Assembly: GCA_040756055.1 (NCBI GenBank)
Contig: JBFLZR010000003.1
Coordinates: forward strand, 169,260 to 233,259
DNA from: Candidatus Zixiibacteriota bacterium
Lineage (GTDB): Bacteria; Zixibacteria; MSB-5A5; GN15; FEB-12
Direction: 5' to 3'
Length of the DNA: 64,000 nucleotides
How positions within the stretch are numbered: position 1 is the stretch's first letter; the number at the start of each line of letters is the position of its first letter. The notes beneath the pieces are model-generated. The model made no database searches. It was not told the DNA's origin and saw only the letters and a program-made list of their open reading frames with translations. The translations under genes and the position numbers were made by a program. Positions 42,748 to 51,664 of the stretch are shown here, piece after piece.

Positions 42748-44082
42748 ATGCCCAGGAAAACAACTACCACTAAAACCAGAAAAACGGCTCGGCCAACCGA
42801 ACACAGCAAGAGCGTCGTTTCCGTGAAAAACACCATGATACCGATTTCGGTGTTTGGCAACGTCCTCAAGCAGTTCGAAGCGGCCGCCCAAAAGCTCCAC
42901 CTGGATCCGTCCCTGAAGGAATTCATGAAGATACCCCGGCGGAGCACCATAGTAAATCTGCCGGTGCGCATGGACGATGGTACCTACAAAATGTTCACCG
43001 GCTACCGCGTTCAGCACTCAATAGCGAGGGGACCGGCCAAAGGCGGCATCAGGTATCATCCTGATGTTACCCTCGATGAAGTCCAGGCTCTTGCCGCCTG
43101 GATGACCTGGAAAAGCGCTGTCGTAAACATTCCCTTCGGCGGCGGCAAAGGCGGGATTGTCTGTGACCCGCAAAAACTCTCCGAGGGAGAACTCGAAAGA
43201 CTCACTCGCCGCTATGTGGCTGACCTGATGAAGATATTTGGCCCCGATGATGACATTCCGGCTCCCGATGTCGGCACCGGTCCGAGAGTGATGGCCTGGT
43301 TCATGGATACCTATTCCATGCGTGAAAACCACTCCGTGCCTGCTTCCGTTACCGGCAAGCCCACGGTGTTGGGCGGCTCGCTCGGACGCACTGAGGCCAC
43401 CGGCCGCGGTGTTATGCTCACTACCCGCGAGGCCGCAAAGCACTTGAAACTCGATCTCTCCAGGGCTACGGCCTCCGTACAGGGTTTCGGAAATGTCGGC
43501 TCTATCTCAGCCAAACTGCTTCACGAACACGGTGTGAAGTTTCTTTACGTTTCCGATGTAACCGGCGCGATTCACAATCCTGATGGTATCGATATTCCGG
43601 AAATGATTGCTTATGCGGCAAAGAAAAGGAGCATCCTTGGTTTTCCGGGAACCAAAAAGATCGATCCGGCAGAAGTTCTCAGCGCCAAAGTTGATATTCT
43701 CATCCCGGCAGCGCTCGAAAATCAAATAACCGCAGCCAACGCTCAGAAGGTCAACGCCCGGATCGTAGCCGAAGGCGCCAACGGTCCGGTCACGCCCGAG
43801 GCAGACGCCATTTTGGAGAAAAAGAAAATAATGGTCATACCCGACATACTCTGCAACGCCGGCGGTGTGACGGTTTCATATTTCGAATGGGTCCAGAATC
43901 GCATCGGCTACTCGTGGACGGAGGAAGAAGTCAACCGAAGGCTCGAAGAGAAAATGGTTGCGGCTTTCAAGGATGTGCTCACGATCTCACTCGAGCACAA
44001 GACCAGCCTAAGAATCGCGGCCTTTATGCTGGCTATCACCCGGGTTGCCGAGGTCATTCAACTGCGCGGTATCTACGCATAG
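42748..44082 (+). CDS. gdhA: Glu/Leu/Phe/Val dehydrogenase (glutamate dehydrogenase)
   Basis: 444 residues from ATG 42748, with AGAGGTG upstream; an earlier in-frame start would overlap the glycosylase gene. The first 30 residues are a Lys/Thr/Arg-rich extension. Catalytic region PAKGGIRYHPDVTLDEV and NIPFGGGKGGI (active-site Lys), dinucleotide-binding VQGFGNVGS, and CNAGGVTVSYFEWVQN follow the family. It interconverts glutamate and 2-oxoglutarate, complementing the aminotransferase. A strong terminator follows. Confidence 0.93.
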   Translation: MPRKTTTTKTRKTARPTEHSKSVVSVKNTMIPISVFGNVLKQFEAAAQKLHLDPSLKEFMKIPRRSTIVNLPVRMDDGTYKMFTGYRVQHSIARGPAKGGIRYHPDVTLDEVQALAAWMTWKSAVVNIPFGGGKGGIVCDPQKLSEGELERLTRRYVADLMKIFGPDDDIPAPDVGTGPRVMAWFMDTYSMRENHSVPASVTGKPTVLGGSLGRTEATGRGVMLTTREAAKHLKLDLSRATASVQGFGNVGSISAKLLHEHGVKFLYVSDVTGAIHNPDGIDIPEMIAYAAKKRSILGFPGTKKIDPAEVLSAKVDILIPAALENQITAANAQKVNARIVAEGANGPVTPEADAILEKKKIMVIPDILCNAGGVTVSYFEWVQNRIGYSWTEEEVNRRLEEKMVAAFKDVLTISLEHKTSLRIAAFMLAITRVAEVIQLRGIYA

Positions 44083-44112
44083 ATACACAGAGGAAAAAGA
44101 CCAAAACACGCT

Positions 44113-44146
44113 ACGGCCCGCCGACTGCGGGCCGTGTTCTTTTTCG
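44113..44146 (+). terminator. Intrinsic terminator after gdhA
   Basis: ACGGCCCGC (44113-44121) and GCGGGCCGT (44127-44135) pair around a five-base loop, extended by AACAC/GTT, and are followed by TTCTTTTT. Confidence 0.85.
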
Positions 44147-44213
44147 ATTTATTTGTTGTCAATGAGCGTATAATTGATAACATTATCGCAAACCAACACG
44201 ACGGGAGAGACCC

Positions 44214-44843
44214 ATGTTCAGCCAGGAATTCCTTCAACGTGCAATCATAGCGTTGCCGGCTATTCTGTTTGCACTCACCGTGCACGAGTTCTTTCACGCT
44301 TATCTTGCACTGAAATTCGGTGACCCCACCGCGCGCGATCAGGGAAGACTCACGCTGAACCCGCTTGCGCATTTGGACCTGATGGGAACGCTCATGATGT
44401 TTCTCTCGCAGTTTCGATTCGGCTGGGCCAAGCCGGTACCGGTGAATCCCTACAACCTGAGAAACCCCCGCGTCGCCGACTTCTGGATTTCCGCCGCCGG
44501 GCCGCTTTCGAACCTCGGCTTGGGATTCGTATTCGGGATGCTGTTTCGACTTGCCGCTACCACGCAAGTTCAGCTACCGGAACCGCTCTATATGTTCCTT
44601 TACTTCTCAGTTATGATCAATGTATCGCTGGCCTTTTTCAATCTTATTCCGATTTTTCCGCTCGATGGTTCGCATATTCTCAGAAGTGTATTGCCTCCCA
44701 GCTATGAGCCTACGCTCGATCAGTTCGACCGCATTGGCCCCATCCTGCTTCTTGTCCTGATCGTGGTGGGGGGCTTCTGGATAATTTTGGGACCGTTCAT
44801 TAGTTTTTTTGTGTACCTGTTCGCGGGGGTGAGGGTTGGCTAA
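44214..44843 (+). CDS. Site-2 protease family membrane metalloprotease (M50)
   Basis: 209 residues, GGGAGAG upstream of ATG 44214. The zinc motif HEFFH lies in the first hydrophobic segment; the family-specific GRLTLNPLAHLDLMG, FGWAKPVPVNP and FNLIPIFPLDGS follow between four or more membrane helices. It is the short form without PDZ domains, similar to the YwhC/RseP-related group, whose substrates are poorly known. The lipoprotein gene starts one base after its stop region. Confidence 0.9.
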   Translation: MFSQEFLQRAIIALPAILFALTVHEFFHAYLALKFGDPTARDQGRLTLNPLAHLDLMGTLMMFLSQFRFGWAKPVPVNPYNLRNPRVADFWISAAGPLSNLGLGFVFGMLFRLAATTQVQLPEPLYMFLYFSVMINVSLAFFNLIPIFPLDGSHILRSVLPPSYEPTLDQFDRIGPILLLVLIVVGGFWIILGPFISFFVYLFAGVRVG

Positions 44844-44844
44844 A

Positions 44845-45519
44845 ATGCGAGCGCAATTCTGTCGGTCGGAAGTGATCGCACTTATGCTGCTAACGGTCGG
44901 TTGCGGGGGACCGCAAAAGGGACTGTTGGTTGGTGATGAAGCCGAGTGGCAGGGAAACGTCCAGGTAGAAGCATATCTCTTCGATGCCAGGTTGCGTCGC
45001 GATAACAAACCAACCTCCGTTCGTCTCGAATTTTTTCACACCGACTCGGTAATTGCCGTCGCCGGCAGGGGATACTTCGGCAAGGGAGCTCTCAAGGGGA
45101 GGCTGACCCCTGACTCGCTGGAGATATATTTTCCGACCACCGATGAGTACGTCAGAGAAGCCACCTCAGACCTTATGGCTTCCTTCGATTGCGCGGGTAA
45201 TATCAAGTCGTTTGATATCATGGCCTTGTTTACAGACCTTCCCGAAAGAGTCCTGAAAGGATCCGGGACCTATATTGCAGCCGATACCACTGATAACCAG
45301 CACCCCGTTTACAAGATTACGACCCCCGGTTGCCCCTGGGAGATCGAACTGACCTATGCCCGCCAGCGCAAAGGCTGGCGAATTAAGTCTTTCAGCTTCT
45401 CCGATGGGGGCGATGTAACGCTGAAGGGGGACAGGCGCGAGTACAAAAGAGACGCTACTGTCAAAGCCGTCAAATTCTTCGTTCCCATACGCGAAAGCTC
45501 CATCCGCATAATCCCCTAA
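44845..45519 (+). CDS. Lipoprotein, possibly LolA-like (DUF4292-like)
   Basis: 224 residues from ATG 44845, which has GAGGG nine bases upstream. The N terminus is a lipoprotein signal with lipobox LTVGCGG, so Cys near residue 19 would be lipidated. The mature part looks all-beta with a central curved-sheet pattern (VRLEFFHTDSVIAVAGRGYFG, KGRLTPDSLEIYFPTTDEYV). This and the C-terminal ELTYARQRKGWRIKSFSFS resemble LolA-fold/DUF4292 proteins, but I cannot confirm the family. Position before msbA suits an envelope-lipid role. Confidence 0.7.
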   Translation: MRAQFCRSEVIALMLLTVGCGGPQKGLLVGDEAEWQGNVQVEAYLFDARLRRDNKPTSVRLEFFHTDSVIAVAGRGYFGKGALKGRLTPDSLEIYFPTTDEYVREATSDLMASFDCAGNIKSFDIMALFTDLPERVLKGSGTYIAADTTDNQHPVYKITTPGCPWEIELTYARQRKGWRIKSFSFSDGGDVTLKGDRREYKRDATVKAVKFFVPIRESSIRIIP

Positions 45520-45539
45520 TTTTCTTCAACTTATACGAG

Positions 45540-45568
45540 TTGACATGCCGGGTAAAATGTCAGATATT
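45540..45568 (+). promoter_or_regulatory. Promoter of the msbA/glycosyltransferase cluster
   Basis: Perfect TTGACA (45540-45545), 17 bases, GATATT (45563-45568). The spacer region holds an inverted repeat TGACAT-N10-ATGTCA (45541-45562), which may bind a regulator. Confidence 0.45.
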
Positions 45569-45598
45569 ATTTGTTTGTGCTTTAAATAGGAGCGTTTT

Positions 45599-47497
45599 CT
45601 GAGCCTTTACAGTCGTACCTTCTCGGTTCTAAAGCCGTATTGGAAGCAGTTGGTGACTGCCTCGCTATCGGCGGCTGTTCACGCGATTTTGTCCGGCGTG
45701 ATGGTCTGGATGTTCGGTCCGCTGCTTATGACCCTCTTTCAGATCCAGACAATTCCGGGCCTGGAGGGCATCGCCGCGCCCGTTCAGCAGCAGACTGTGA
45801 CAACCGAACAGACCGTCGCCGATGACCAGGGATTCTTTGCCTCAATTACCGCTTCAATCAACTCGGCCAAAGAGTCCATGAAGGGTTGGGTCGATTCACT
45901 GGTCGAAGCAGACACCAGGCAAAACCAGTTGATACGCTTCTGCTGGGTTATCTTCTTCGTCGTTTTAGCCCGCAACATATTTTTATATCTTCAGGGCTTT
46001 TTCATGGCCTACGTGCAGCAATCGGTCGTGAGATCATTTCGCGACCGCCTGTTCGACAAATATCAACGCCTCTCGCTGGACTATTTTCACAGTCGAAGAA
46101 CCGGCCAGATAATCTCGCGGGTGACCAACGATGTCATGGTGCTCAATGAGGCGGTCGATATCGGTTTCAATCGTCTGGTTACCGACTCAATCATGGTATT
46201 GGTCTATTTCGCCTTCCTGGTCATTCTTTCGTGGAAACTCACGCTGCTGGCGATGGTGATTCTTCCGGTAGTATTCGGCTTCATCTGGTTCGTCGGCAAG
46301 AAACTGCGCAAGTACTCCGAGCGCTCTCAAGAGAGGATGTCCGATGTTAACGCGGTGTTGGAAGAATCAGTCAACAATATCCGCATCGTTAAAGCCTTTT
46401 CGATGGAGAAGTTCGAGAGCGAGAAATTCTTCAAAGCCACCTACAACTATTTCCGCGCGCTGCTGCGCATGACGCGTATCAGGCATCTGGCTGCCCCGAT
46501 AAATGACATGCTCGCCACTATCGCCGGTATCATCATTCTGCTCTATGCCGGAAGCAGAATAATAAGCGGCACGGGGGATCTCGACGCCGGCGACTTTATG
46601 ACTTTCATCCTCGCCATGTTCGCCATGATCAAACCGGTCAAATCGCTCAGCCAGATTCATATCAAACTGCAGGAGGGCATGGCGGCCGCCGAACGCGTCT
46701 TCAAGGTCATCGATGCCAACGAAAAAGTCAAAGATATCCCCAACGCCCACGTTATCGAGCGTTTTAACGATAATATCGTCTATGACAAGGTGACCTTCAG
46801 CTACAACGGCACCGATACAGTTCTCAAGGATATTTCCTTCGAAGTCAAACTGGGCGAGGTAGTAGCCTTCGTGGGCCCATCAGGGGGCGGCAAGTCCACC
46901 CTGTTGGATCTCCTGCCGCGATTTTACGACCCTCAGAACGGACGGATCCTCGTCGATGGCCACGATATCAAGACAGTCTCGCTGCAGTCGCTGCGCTCGC
47001 TTCTGGGAATCGTCACCCAGGAAACGTATCTGTTCAACGATACTGTCTTCAACAATATCGCCTACGGACTAAATGGCGTTTCCCAGGAGAGAGTCATCGA
47101 AACCGCTCGGATGGCCAACGCTCACGACTTCATCGAGCACCTCGAATCCGGCTACGATACATTGGTCGGCAACAGGGGCGTTAAATTGTCCGGCGGCCAG
47201 CGTCAACGACTCGCCATCGCGAGAGCGCTTCTCAAAAATCCCCAGATTCTCATTTTTGATGAAGCCACTTCGGCGCTGGATACCGAAGCTGAAGTTCTGG
47301 TGCAGGAGGCTATAGACCGGCTCATGAAAAACCGCACGACTCTCGTCATAGCCCACCGCTTATCGACTATCAAACACGCCAACCGCATCCTCGTTGTTGA
47401 TGGCGGACGTATCGTTGAAAGCGGCTCGCACGAAGAACTTATCAAAATCAACGGTCTCTATCACCGCCTGTACTCCATGCAGTTTCGGGATATGTGA
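45599..47497 (+). CDS. msbA: MsbA-type lipid/LPS ABC exporter, probable CTG start
   Basis: About 632 residues. Fused half-transporter: N-terminal six-helix membrane domain, then an ATPase with Walker A GPSGGGKST, Q-loop VTQETYLF, signature LSGGQRQR and Walker B ILIFDEATSALD. Homology to MsbA (SLYSRTFSVLKPYWKQL opening, SRRTGQIISRVTNDV) extends upstream of the first GTG (45650). The only start-like codon with SD is CTG 45599, six bases after AGGAG and four codons after an in-frame stop. A periplasmic loop (about 50-105) is larger than in E. coli MsbA. It leads the glycosyltransferase operon, fitting lipid A-core export. Confidence 0.88.
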   Translation: MSLYSRTFSVLKPYWKQLVTASLSAAVHAILSGVMVWMFGPLLMTLFQIQTIPGLEGIAAPVQQQTVTTEQTVADDQGFFASITASINSAKESMKGWVDSLVEADTRQNQLIRFCWVIFFVVLARNIFLYLQGFFMAYVQQSVVRSFRDRLFDKYQRLSLDYFHSRRTGQIISRVTNDVMVLNEAVDIGFNRLVTDSIMVLVYFAFLVILSWKLTLLAMVILPVVFGFIWFVGKKLRKYSERSQERMSDVNAVLEESVNNIRIVKAFSMEKFESEKFFKATYNYFRALLRMTRIRHLAAPINDMLATIAGIIILLYAGSRIISGTGDLDAGDFMTFILAMFAMIKPVKSLSQIHIKLQEGMAAAERVFKVIDANEKVKDIPNAHVIERFNDNIVYDKVTFSYNGTDTVLKDISFEVKLGEVVAFVGPSGGGKSTLLDLLPRFYDPQNGRILVDGHDIKTVSLQSLRSLLGIVTQETYLFNDTVFNNIAYGLNGVSQERVIETARMANAHDFIEHLESGYDTLVGNRGVKLSGGQRQRLAIARALLKNPQILIFDEATSALDTEAEVLVQEAIDRLMKNRTTLVIAHRLSTIKHANRILVVDGGRIVESGSHEELIKINGLYHRLYSMQFRDM

Positions 47498-48669
47498 TGA
47501 ATATCGCCTTTCTCAACTCGATTGCGAAAGATACCTACGGCGGCATGGAAGAGTGGATTCGGCTGGTGTCGGCCGGTCTTGAAGCGCTCGGACACCGGGT
47601 GACCCTGATAGGAAGACCCGGTTCAAAGTATCTCCGGAGAATCAGCAAGGGCCATCCAGACACAGACATCGTCGAACTTGACATTTCCGGCGATTTCAAT
47701 CCTTTTACCATATCCAGACTACGGAAATTTCTGCGTGATAAGAAAATCGAAATCCTGCTGGTAAACTTCAACAAGGATGTTCGACTGGGGGGAATCGCCG
47801 CGCGATTGAACGGTGATGTCAAAGTCGTATGGTCGGTAGGAATCAATATTGCCGAAAACGGTTTTGTCCACCGCATATTGACTCCGAGGCTGGTTGACAA
47901 AATCATTGTGCCTTCCGAATCTCTGAAGCGGGAAATAGCATCGTGCAAACATATAGATGTCGGCAGCATCGAGGTGATTCCCATCGGCATTGGTGACAAT
48001 TCGTCGGTTCAGCCGAGGGATAAAGCGCGCCGCCGCCTCAGAAAAACTTATGGTCTGCCTGATGACGCCACCGTTGCCGTAACTGTCGGAAGATTCGTTT
48101 ACCAGAAGGGACATGAGTATCTGGTTGACGCCGCCGTTGAAATCACACGTCGTTTTCCGGATTTGTATTTCCTGCTGCTCGGCGACGGTCCCGGTGAGAA
48201 AAAACTCAGGACGCACATTGAAAAATTGGGCCTGACCGATCGCTTTATTTTTGCGGGGATGGTTGATGATGTCGACCGAGAACTTGCCGGGTGTGACCTG
48301 ATGATCCACCCATCCAAGGAAGAACCATTCGGAATCGCCCTTCTGGAAGGGATGCGAATGGGACTGCCGATTATTGCCAGTCGCGTCGGCGGGATTCCGG
48401 AGGTGGTTTCCGATGAGGAGTCGGCGCTGCTTTTCGAGCCGTGCAGCCCCTGGGCCATTGCTGAGGCGGCCTCGGAGGTTCTCGCAGACAGAGACCGCAT
48501 GAAAAGGATGGGGGAGGCCGGGCGACTGCGATGGCGGGAGAAGTTCAGCTACGAAAAGATGATAAGACGGGTCAGTCGCTGTCTTACGGAATTGTCGGGG
48601 GCACTCCGATCATCGACCCTCGCCGACAGTGGCGACGAATCCGCAGCGAAAAACATGCTGAGTACTTAA
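47497..48669 (+). CDS. Glycosyltransferase, GT4 family (first of a tandem pair)
   Basis: 390 residues; ATG 47497 overlaps the msbA stop (ATGA). GT-B fold with N-terminal MNIAFLNSIAKDTYGGMEEW, the C-domain signature TVGRFVYQKGHEYLVDAA and the donor-binding EEPFGIALLEGMRMGLPIIA. It likely adds a sugar to the LPS core from a nucleotide sugar in the cytoplasm. It shares clear sequence with the next gene along its length, indicating tandem duplication. The last 30 residues are Ser/Asp-rich. Confidence 0.88.
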   Translation: MNIAFLNSIAKDTYGGMEEWIRLVSAGLEALGHRVTLIGRPGSKYLRRISKGHPDTDIVELDISGDFNPFTISRLRKFLRDKKIEILLVNFNKDVRLGGIAARLNGDVKVVWSVGINIAENGFVHRILTPRLVDKIIVPSESLKREIASCKHIDVGSIEVIPIGIGDNSSVQPRDKARRRLRKTYGLPDDATVAVTVGRFVYQKGHEYLVDAAVEITRRFPDLYFLLLGDGPGEKKLRTHIEKLGLTDRFIFAGMVDDVDRELAGCDLMIHPSKEEPFGIALLEGMRMGLPIIASRVGGIPEVVSDEESALLFEPCSPWAIAEAASEVLADRDRMKRMGEAGRLRWREKFSYEKMIRRVSRCLTELSGALRSSTLADSGDESAAKNMLST

Positions 48670-49782
48670 ATGAATATTCTATTTTTCGATTCTATCGATA
48701 AAGATATCTTTGGAGGTCTGGAAAACTGGATCGGCATGGTAGCCAGTCGTTTTGTTCAGAAGGGACACGACATAACCGTGGCCGGCCGTCCCAATTCCGA
48801 GTTTCTGCGGCGTATCGCCGCTCTCGACCCCAACATCAAAGTCCTGCCCGTTCGTATCTCGGGTGATTTTGACCCGTTTGTGATACAGAAGATCAAGCGA
48901 TACCTCAAACAACAAGCGATTGACATCGTCTTCGTGAACTTCAATAAAGATATTCGCCTGGCGGGCCTGGCCGCGACGCTCTATGGCAAAGCAAAGGTCA
49001 TCTGGAGAGTCGGACTCAATATCACTAAAGACAGCCTCGTTCACAAAATGCTGACCCCGAGGCTCATTGATGGTGTCATCACGCCCTCACATTCGCTCAA
49101 AAAAGAAATCACGGCATTGGGTTATATAACCAACGACATAGTCGAGGTCATACATAACGGTACCCTCGTGAAAAACTTTCCTCGCCCCGACCAGGAGGCC
49201 CGCGCCGAACTTCGCCGGAAGTACAATCTACCCGGAAACAGCATAATAGCCGTGACCGTTGGAAGATTCGTCAACCACAAGGGACACGCGTATCTCATCG
49301 AGGCAGCTCCCGAAATCGTCAAGAAACACCCGGATGTGAGATTTCTGTTTTTGGGCGACGGCTATATGCAGGCGGATCACGAAAAACGGATTGCCGAATT
49401 GGGGCTGGAACAGCATTTTGTTTTTGCCGGCATGCTCGACAACCTTGACCTCGAACTCGGCGGCGCCGATTTCGTTGTCCACCCGTCAATCATCGAGCCG
49501 TTCTCAAACGCTGTCCTCGAATGCATGCGGGCCGGGCTGCCGACTGTCGCCACCCGCGTCGGAGGCACCGAGGAGGCGCTCATCGATGGCGAAACCTCGA
49601 TCATGGTCGACCCGGCAAACTCCGAACAGTTGTCGTCAGCCATCATCAAAATGCTCGACTCCCCGCCGTTGATGCTGGCGATGGGGAAGGCGTCGCAAAA
49701 AAGGTGGCGCGAACAGTTTACAATTGATATTATGCTGGACAAGGTGGAAAAATATTTGTCCCGTTTCACTACAAGAGCATAG
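48670..49782 (+). CDS. Glycosyltransferase, GT4 family (second of the tandem pair)
   Basis: 370 residues, starting immediately after the stop of its paralogue. The opening MNILFFDSIDKDIFGGLENW, the FVNFNKDIRLAGLAATLYG block (FNKDVRLGGIAARLNG in the paralogue), TVGRFVNHKGHAYLIEAA and the IEPFSNAVLECMRAGLP donor motif track the first copy. Divergence in the acceptor-side N domain suggests a different acceptor. It continues the LPS-core operon. Confidence 0.88.
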   Translation: MNILFFDSIDKDIFGGLENWIGMVASRFVQKGHDITVAGRPNSEFLRRIAALDPNIKVLPVRISGDFDPFVIQKIKRYLKQQAIDIVFVNFNKDIRLAGLAATLYGKAKVIWRVGLNITKDSLVHKMLTPRLIDGVITPSHSLKKEITALGYITNDIVEVIHNGTLVKNFPRPDQEARAELRRKYNLPGNSIIAVTVGRFVNHKGHAYLIEAAPEIVKKHPDVRFLFLGDGYMQADHEKRIAELGLEQHFVFAGMLDNLDLELGGADFVVHPSIIEPFSNAVLECMRAGLPTVATRVGGTEEALIDGETSIMVDPANSEQLSSAIIKMLDSPPLMLAMGKASQKRWREQFTIDIMLDKVEKYLSRFTTRA

Positions 49783-49786
49783 GAAA

Positions 49787-50902
49787 ATGAATCGACTCAA
49801 GCCACTGGAACACTGGTTCAAAGACTTCTTCTTCAACGTTTTTAAGCGCTTTCTGAAGAAGGGGCAGGCCGATTTTACGCCTCTTGACGGCGCCAAAATC
49901 AAAAAAGTGCTCTTTCTGCGCCCGGAGAAGATTGGCGATATGGTCATATCGTTTCCGGTGTTCGATGGACTCAAGAAGAATTTCCCGCATATAAAAATCG
50001 CCATCCTGGGCTCCCCGACCAACTACGCCATTATCAAGGATGACCCCCGCTTCGACACCATTTATATCTATAAGAAAAAACCGATACACGATATCAAGAC
50101 CCTCATGGCTATGCGTCGCGGCGGCTACGATTGTGTCGTCGATATGATCGGCAACGACTCGGTCACGGCTCTTTTCCTCTCGCAGCTCTGCGCCCCCGGC
50201 AAACCAAGAATCGGCGTTGGGAAAGTGAAATTTCGCGAATACTACGATTTCAACTACGACCACCGCCTCGGCAACACCGGTCACATTATCGAAAACACGC
50301 TAAAGCTGCTGAACGCTTTCGATATCAATAGCGAGAAAGTGCCGTGCTACGCCGAACCGTATATCGACGAATCCATCAACGAGATGGCGAAGTCCTATAT
50401 AAAAACCGTCACCAACGGTGATCACGGTCTGCTGAAAGTGGGCTACAACCTCTCCGCCGGCTCTCCCACGAGAGTCTGGGCCGAGGAAAAGTCCGCCGCC
50501 CTGCTGAAAAAGCTGCTGACGCACAACTGCGGCTGCCACGTCATTCTATTCACTGTCCCGTGGGAGCGCAAGCGAGCCCTCAGGCTGCAGCAGCAGGTTG
50601 GCGGCAGTATCGATATCGTACCGGATAGATTGAACCTGACCGAGGCCGCGGCCATAATTCGCCATCTCGATGTCTTCATCTCGCCCGACACTTCGCTCGT
50701 CCACATTGCCCGGTCGCTCAAAGTTCCGGTCGTGGGCCTCTACAGCCGCTATATGAAGAATTTCCTGCTCTGGAGACCATACGGTCAGCAGACGGGCGCG
50801 GTTGTTTCCGGCTGCGATGGAAATATATTTGATATCACGGTCGATCAGGTGTACGATACCTTTGTCGATGTCGTCAAACAGCAAAACCTGGGGAAACAAT
50901 GA
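49787..50902 (+). CDS. Glycosyltransferase family 9 (heptosyltransferase-like)
   Basis: 371 residues from ATG 49787 (AGGAAA just upstream, four bases after the previous stop). The N domain has VLFLRPEKIGDMVISFPVFDGLKKNFP, typical of WaaC/WaaF-like ADP-heptose transferases; the C domain has GYNLSAGSPTRVWAEE and FISPDTSLVHIARSLKVPVVGLYS. An N-terminal stretch of about 35 basic/aromatic residues precedes the fold and may contact the membrane. Its stop overlaps the next gene (ATGA). Confidence 0.88.
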   Translation: MNRLKPLEHWFKDFFFNVFKRFLKKGQADFTPLDGAKIKKVLFLRPEKIGDMVISFPVFDGLKKNFPHIKIAILGSPTNYAIIKDDPRFDTIYIYKKKPIHDIKTLMAMRRGGYDCVVDMIGNDSVTALFLSQLCAPGKPRIGVGKVKFREYYDFNYDHRLGNTGHIIENTLKLLNAFDINSEKVPCYAEPYIDESINEMAKSYIKTVTNGDHGLLKVGYNLSAGSPTRVWAEEKSAALLKKLLTHNCGCHVILFTVPWERKRALRLQQQVGGSIDIVPDRLNLTEAAAIIRHLDVFISPDTSLVHIARSLKVPVVGLYSRYMKNFLLWRPYGQQTGAVVSGCDGNIFDITVDQVYDTFVDVVKQQNLGKQ

Positions 50903-51660
50903 GTCCGCTTTCTGTGGTCATAATCTCCAAAAACGAGGAGCGCAACATCGCTCGCTGCCTCGCGTCGGTAAGCTGGGCCGATGAGATTATTCTGATCGAC
51001 AGCCAATCCCAGGATGAAACCGTGAATATCGCCCAGCAATACAAAGCAAAGGTCTATTCCCCCGAATGGAAAGGATACGGTGCCGCCAAGAAAGAAGGCG
51101 TCAAGAGAGCATCTTCGGATTGGATACTGTCTATCGATGCCGACGAGGAGGTTTCGCCTCAATTGCGCGATGAAATCAGAGAAGTCTTAAGCAGTGACGG
51201 CGCCGGATCGGGATACTATCTCAAGCGCAAGACACTCTTTCTCGGACGGTGGATCAAACACTGCGGATGGTACCCTGATTACGTCTTGAGGTTATTTCGG
51301 AAATCCAGGGGGGATTTCGATGGAGCCTTCGTTCACGAGAAAGTCGTCGTCGAGGGTGAGATTGGCCACTTGAATAATGAGCTGCTTCACTATAGCTATC
51401 CGACGCTCGAAGAGTATTTCCGGAAATTCGACTGGTACACCAGCCTCGGGGCCAGGGAGACCGTCCGCAAAGGAACTTCAGCGGGATGGTTCGACATCGT
51501 GGTAAAACCGCCACTCGCCTTTGTGAGCCGCTACGTGCTTCGCCAGGGGTTTCGTGACGGTCTGGAGGGTTTTTTGATCTCGGTGTTGTCGGCGCTGGCG
51601 GTCATGGTCAAGTATGCCAAGGCCCGCGAAATATACAGAAAAAAGGAAACGGTAGAATAA
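50899..51660 (+). CDS. Glycosyltransferase family 2, WaaE/KdtX-like
   Basis: 253 residues; ATG 50899 overlaps the preceding stop by four bases. GT-A fold: SVVIISKNEERNIARCLASV, DEIILIDSQSQDETV and the DxD-like SIDADEEVS, followed by HEKVVVEG and HYSYPTLEEYF, which match the LPS core beta-1,4-glucosyltransferase group. The C-terminal third is hydrophobic or amphipathic (FVSRYVLRQGFRDGLEGF). It acts on the inner leaflet in LPS core assembly by inference from the operon. Confidence 0.88.
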   Translation: MSPLSVVIISKNEERNIARCLASVSWADEIILIDSQSQDETVNIAQQYKAKVYSPEWKGYGAAKKEGVKRASSDWILSIDADEEVSPQLRDEIREVLSSDGAGSGYYLKRKTLFLGRWIKHCGWYPDYVLRLFRKSRGDFDGAFVHEKVVVEGEIGHLNNELLHYSYPTLEEYFRKFDWYTSLGARETVRKGTSAGWFDIVVKPPLAFVSRYVLRQGFRDGLEGFLISVLSALAVMVKYAKAREIYRKKETVE

Positions 51661-51664
51661 CCAT

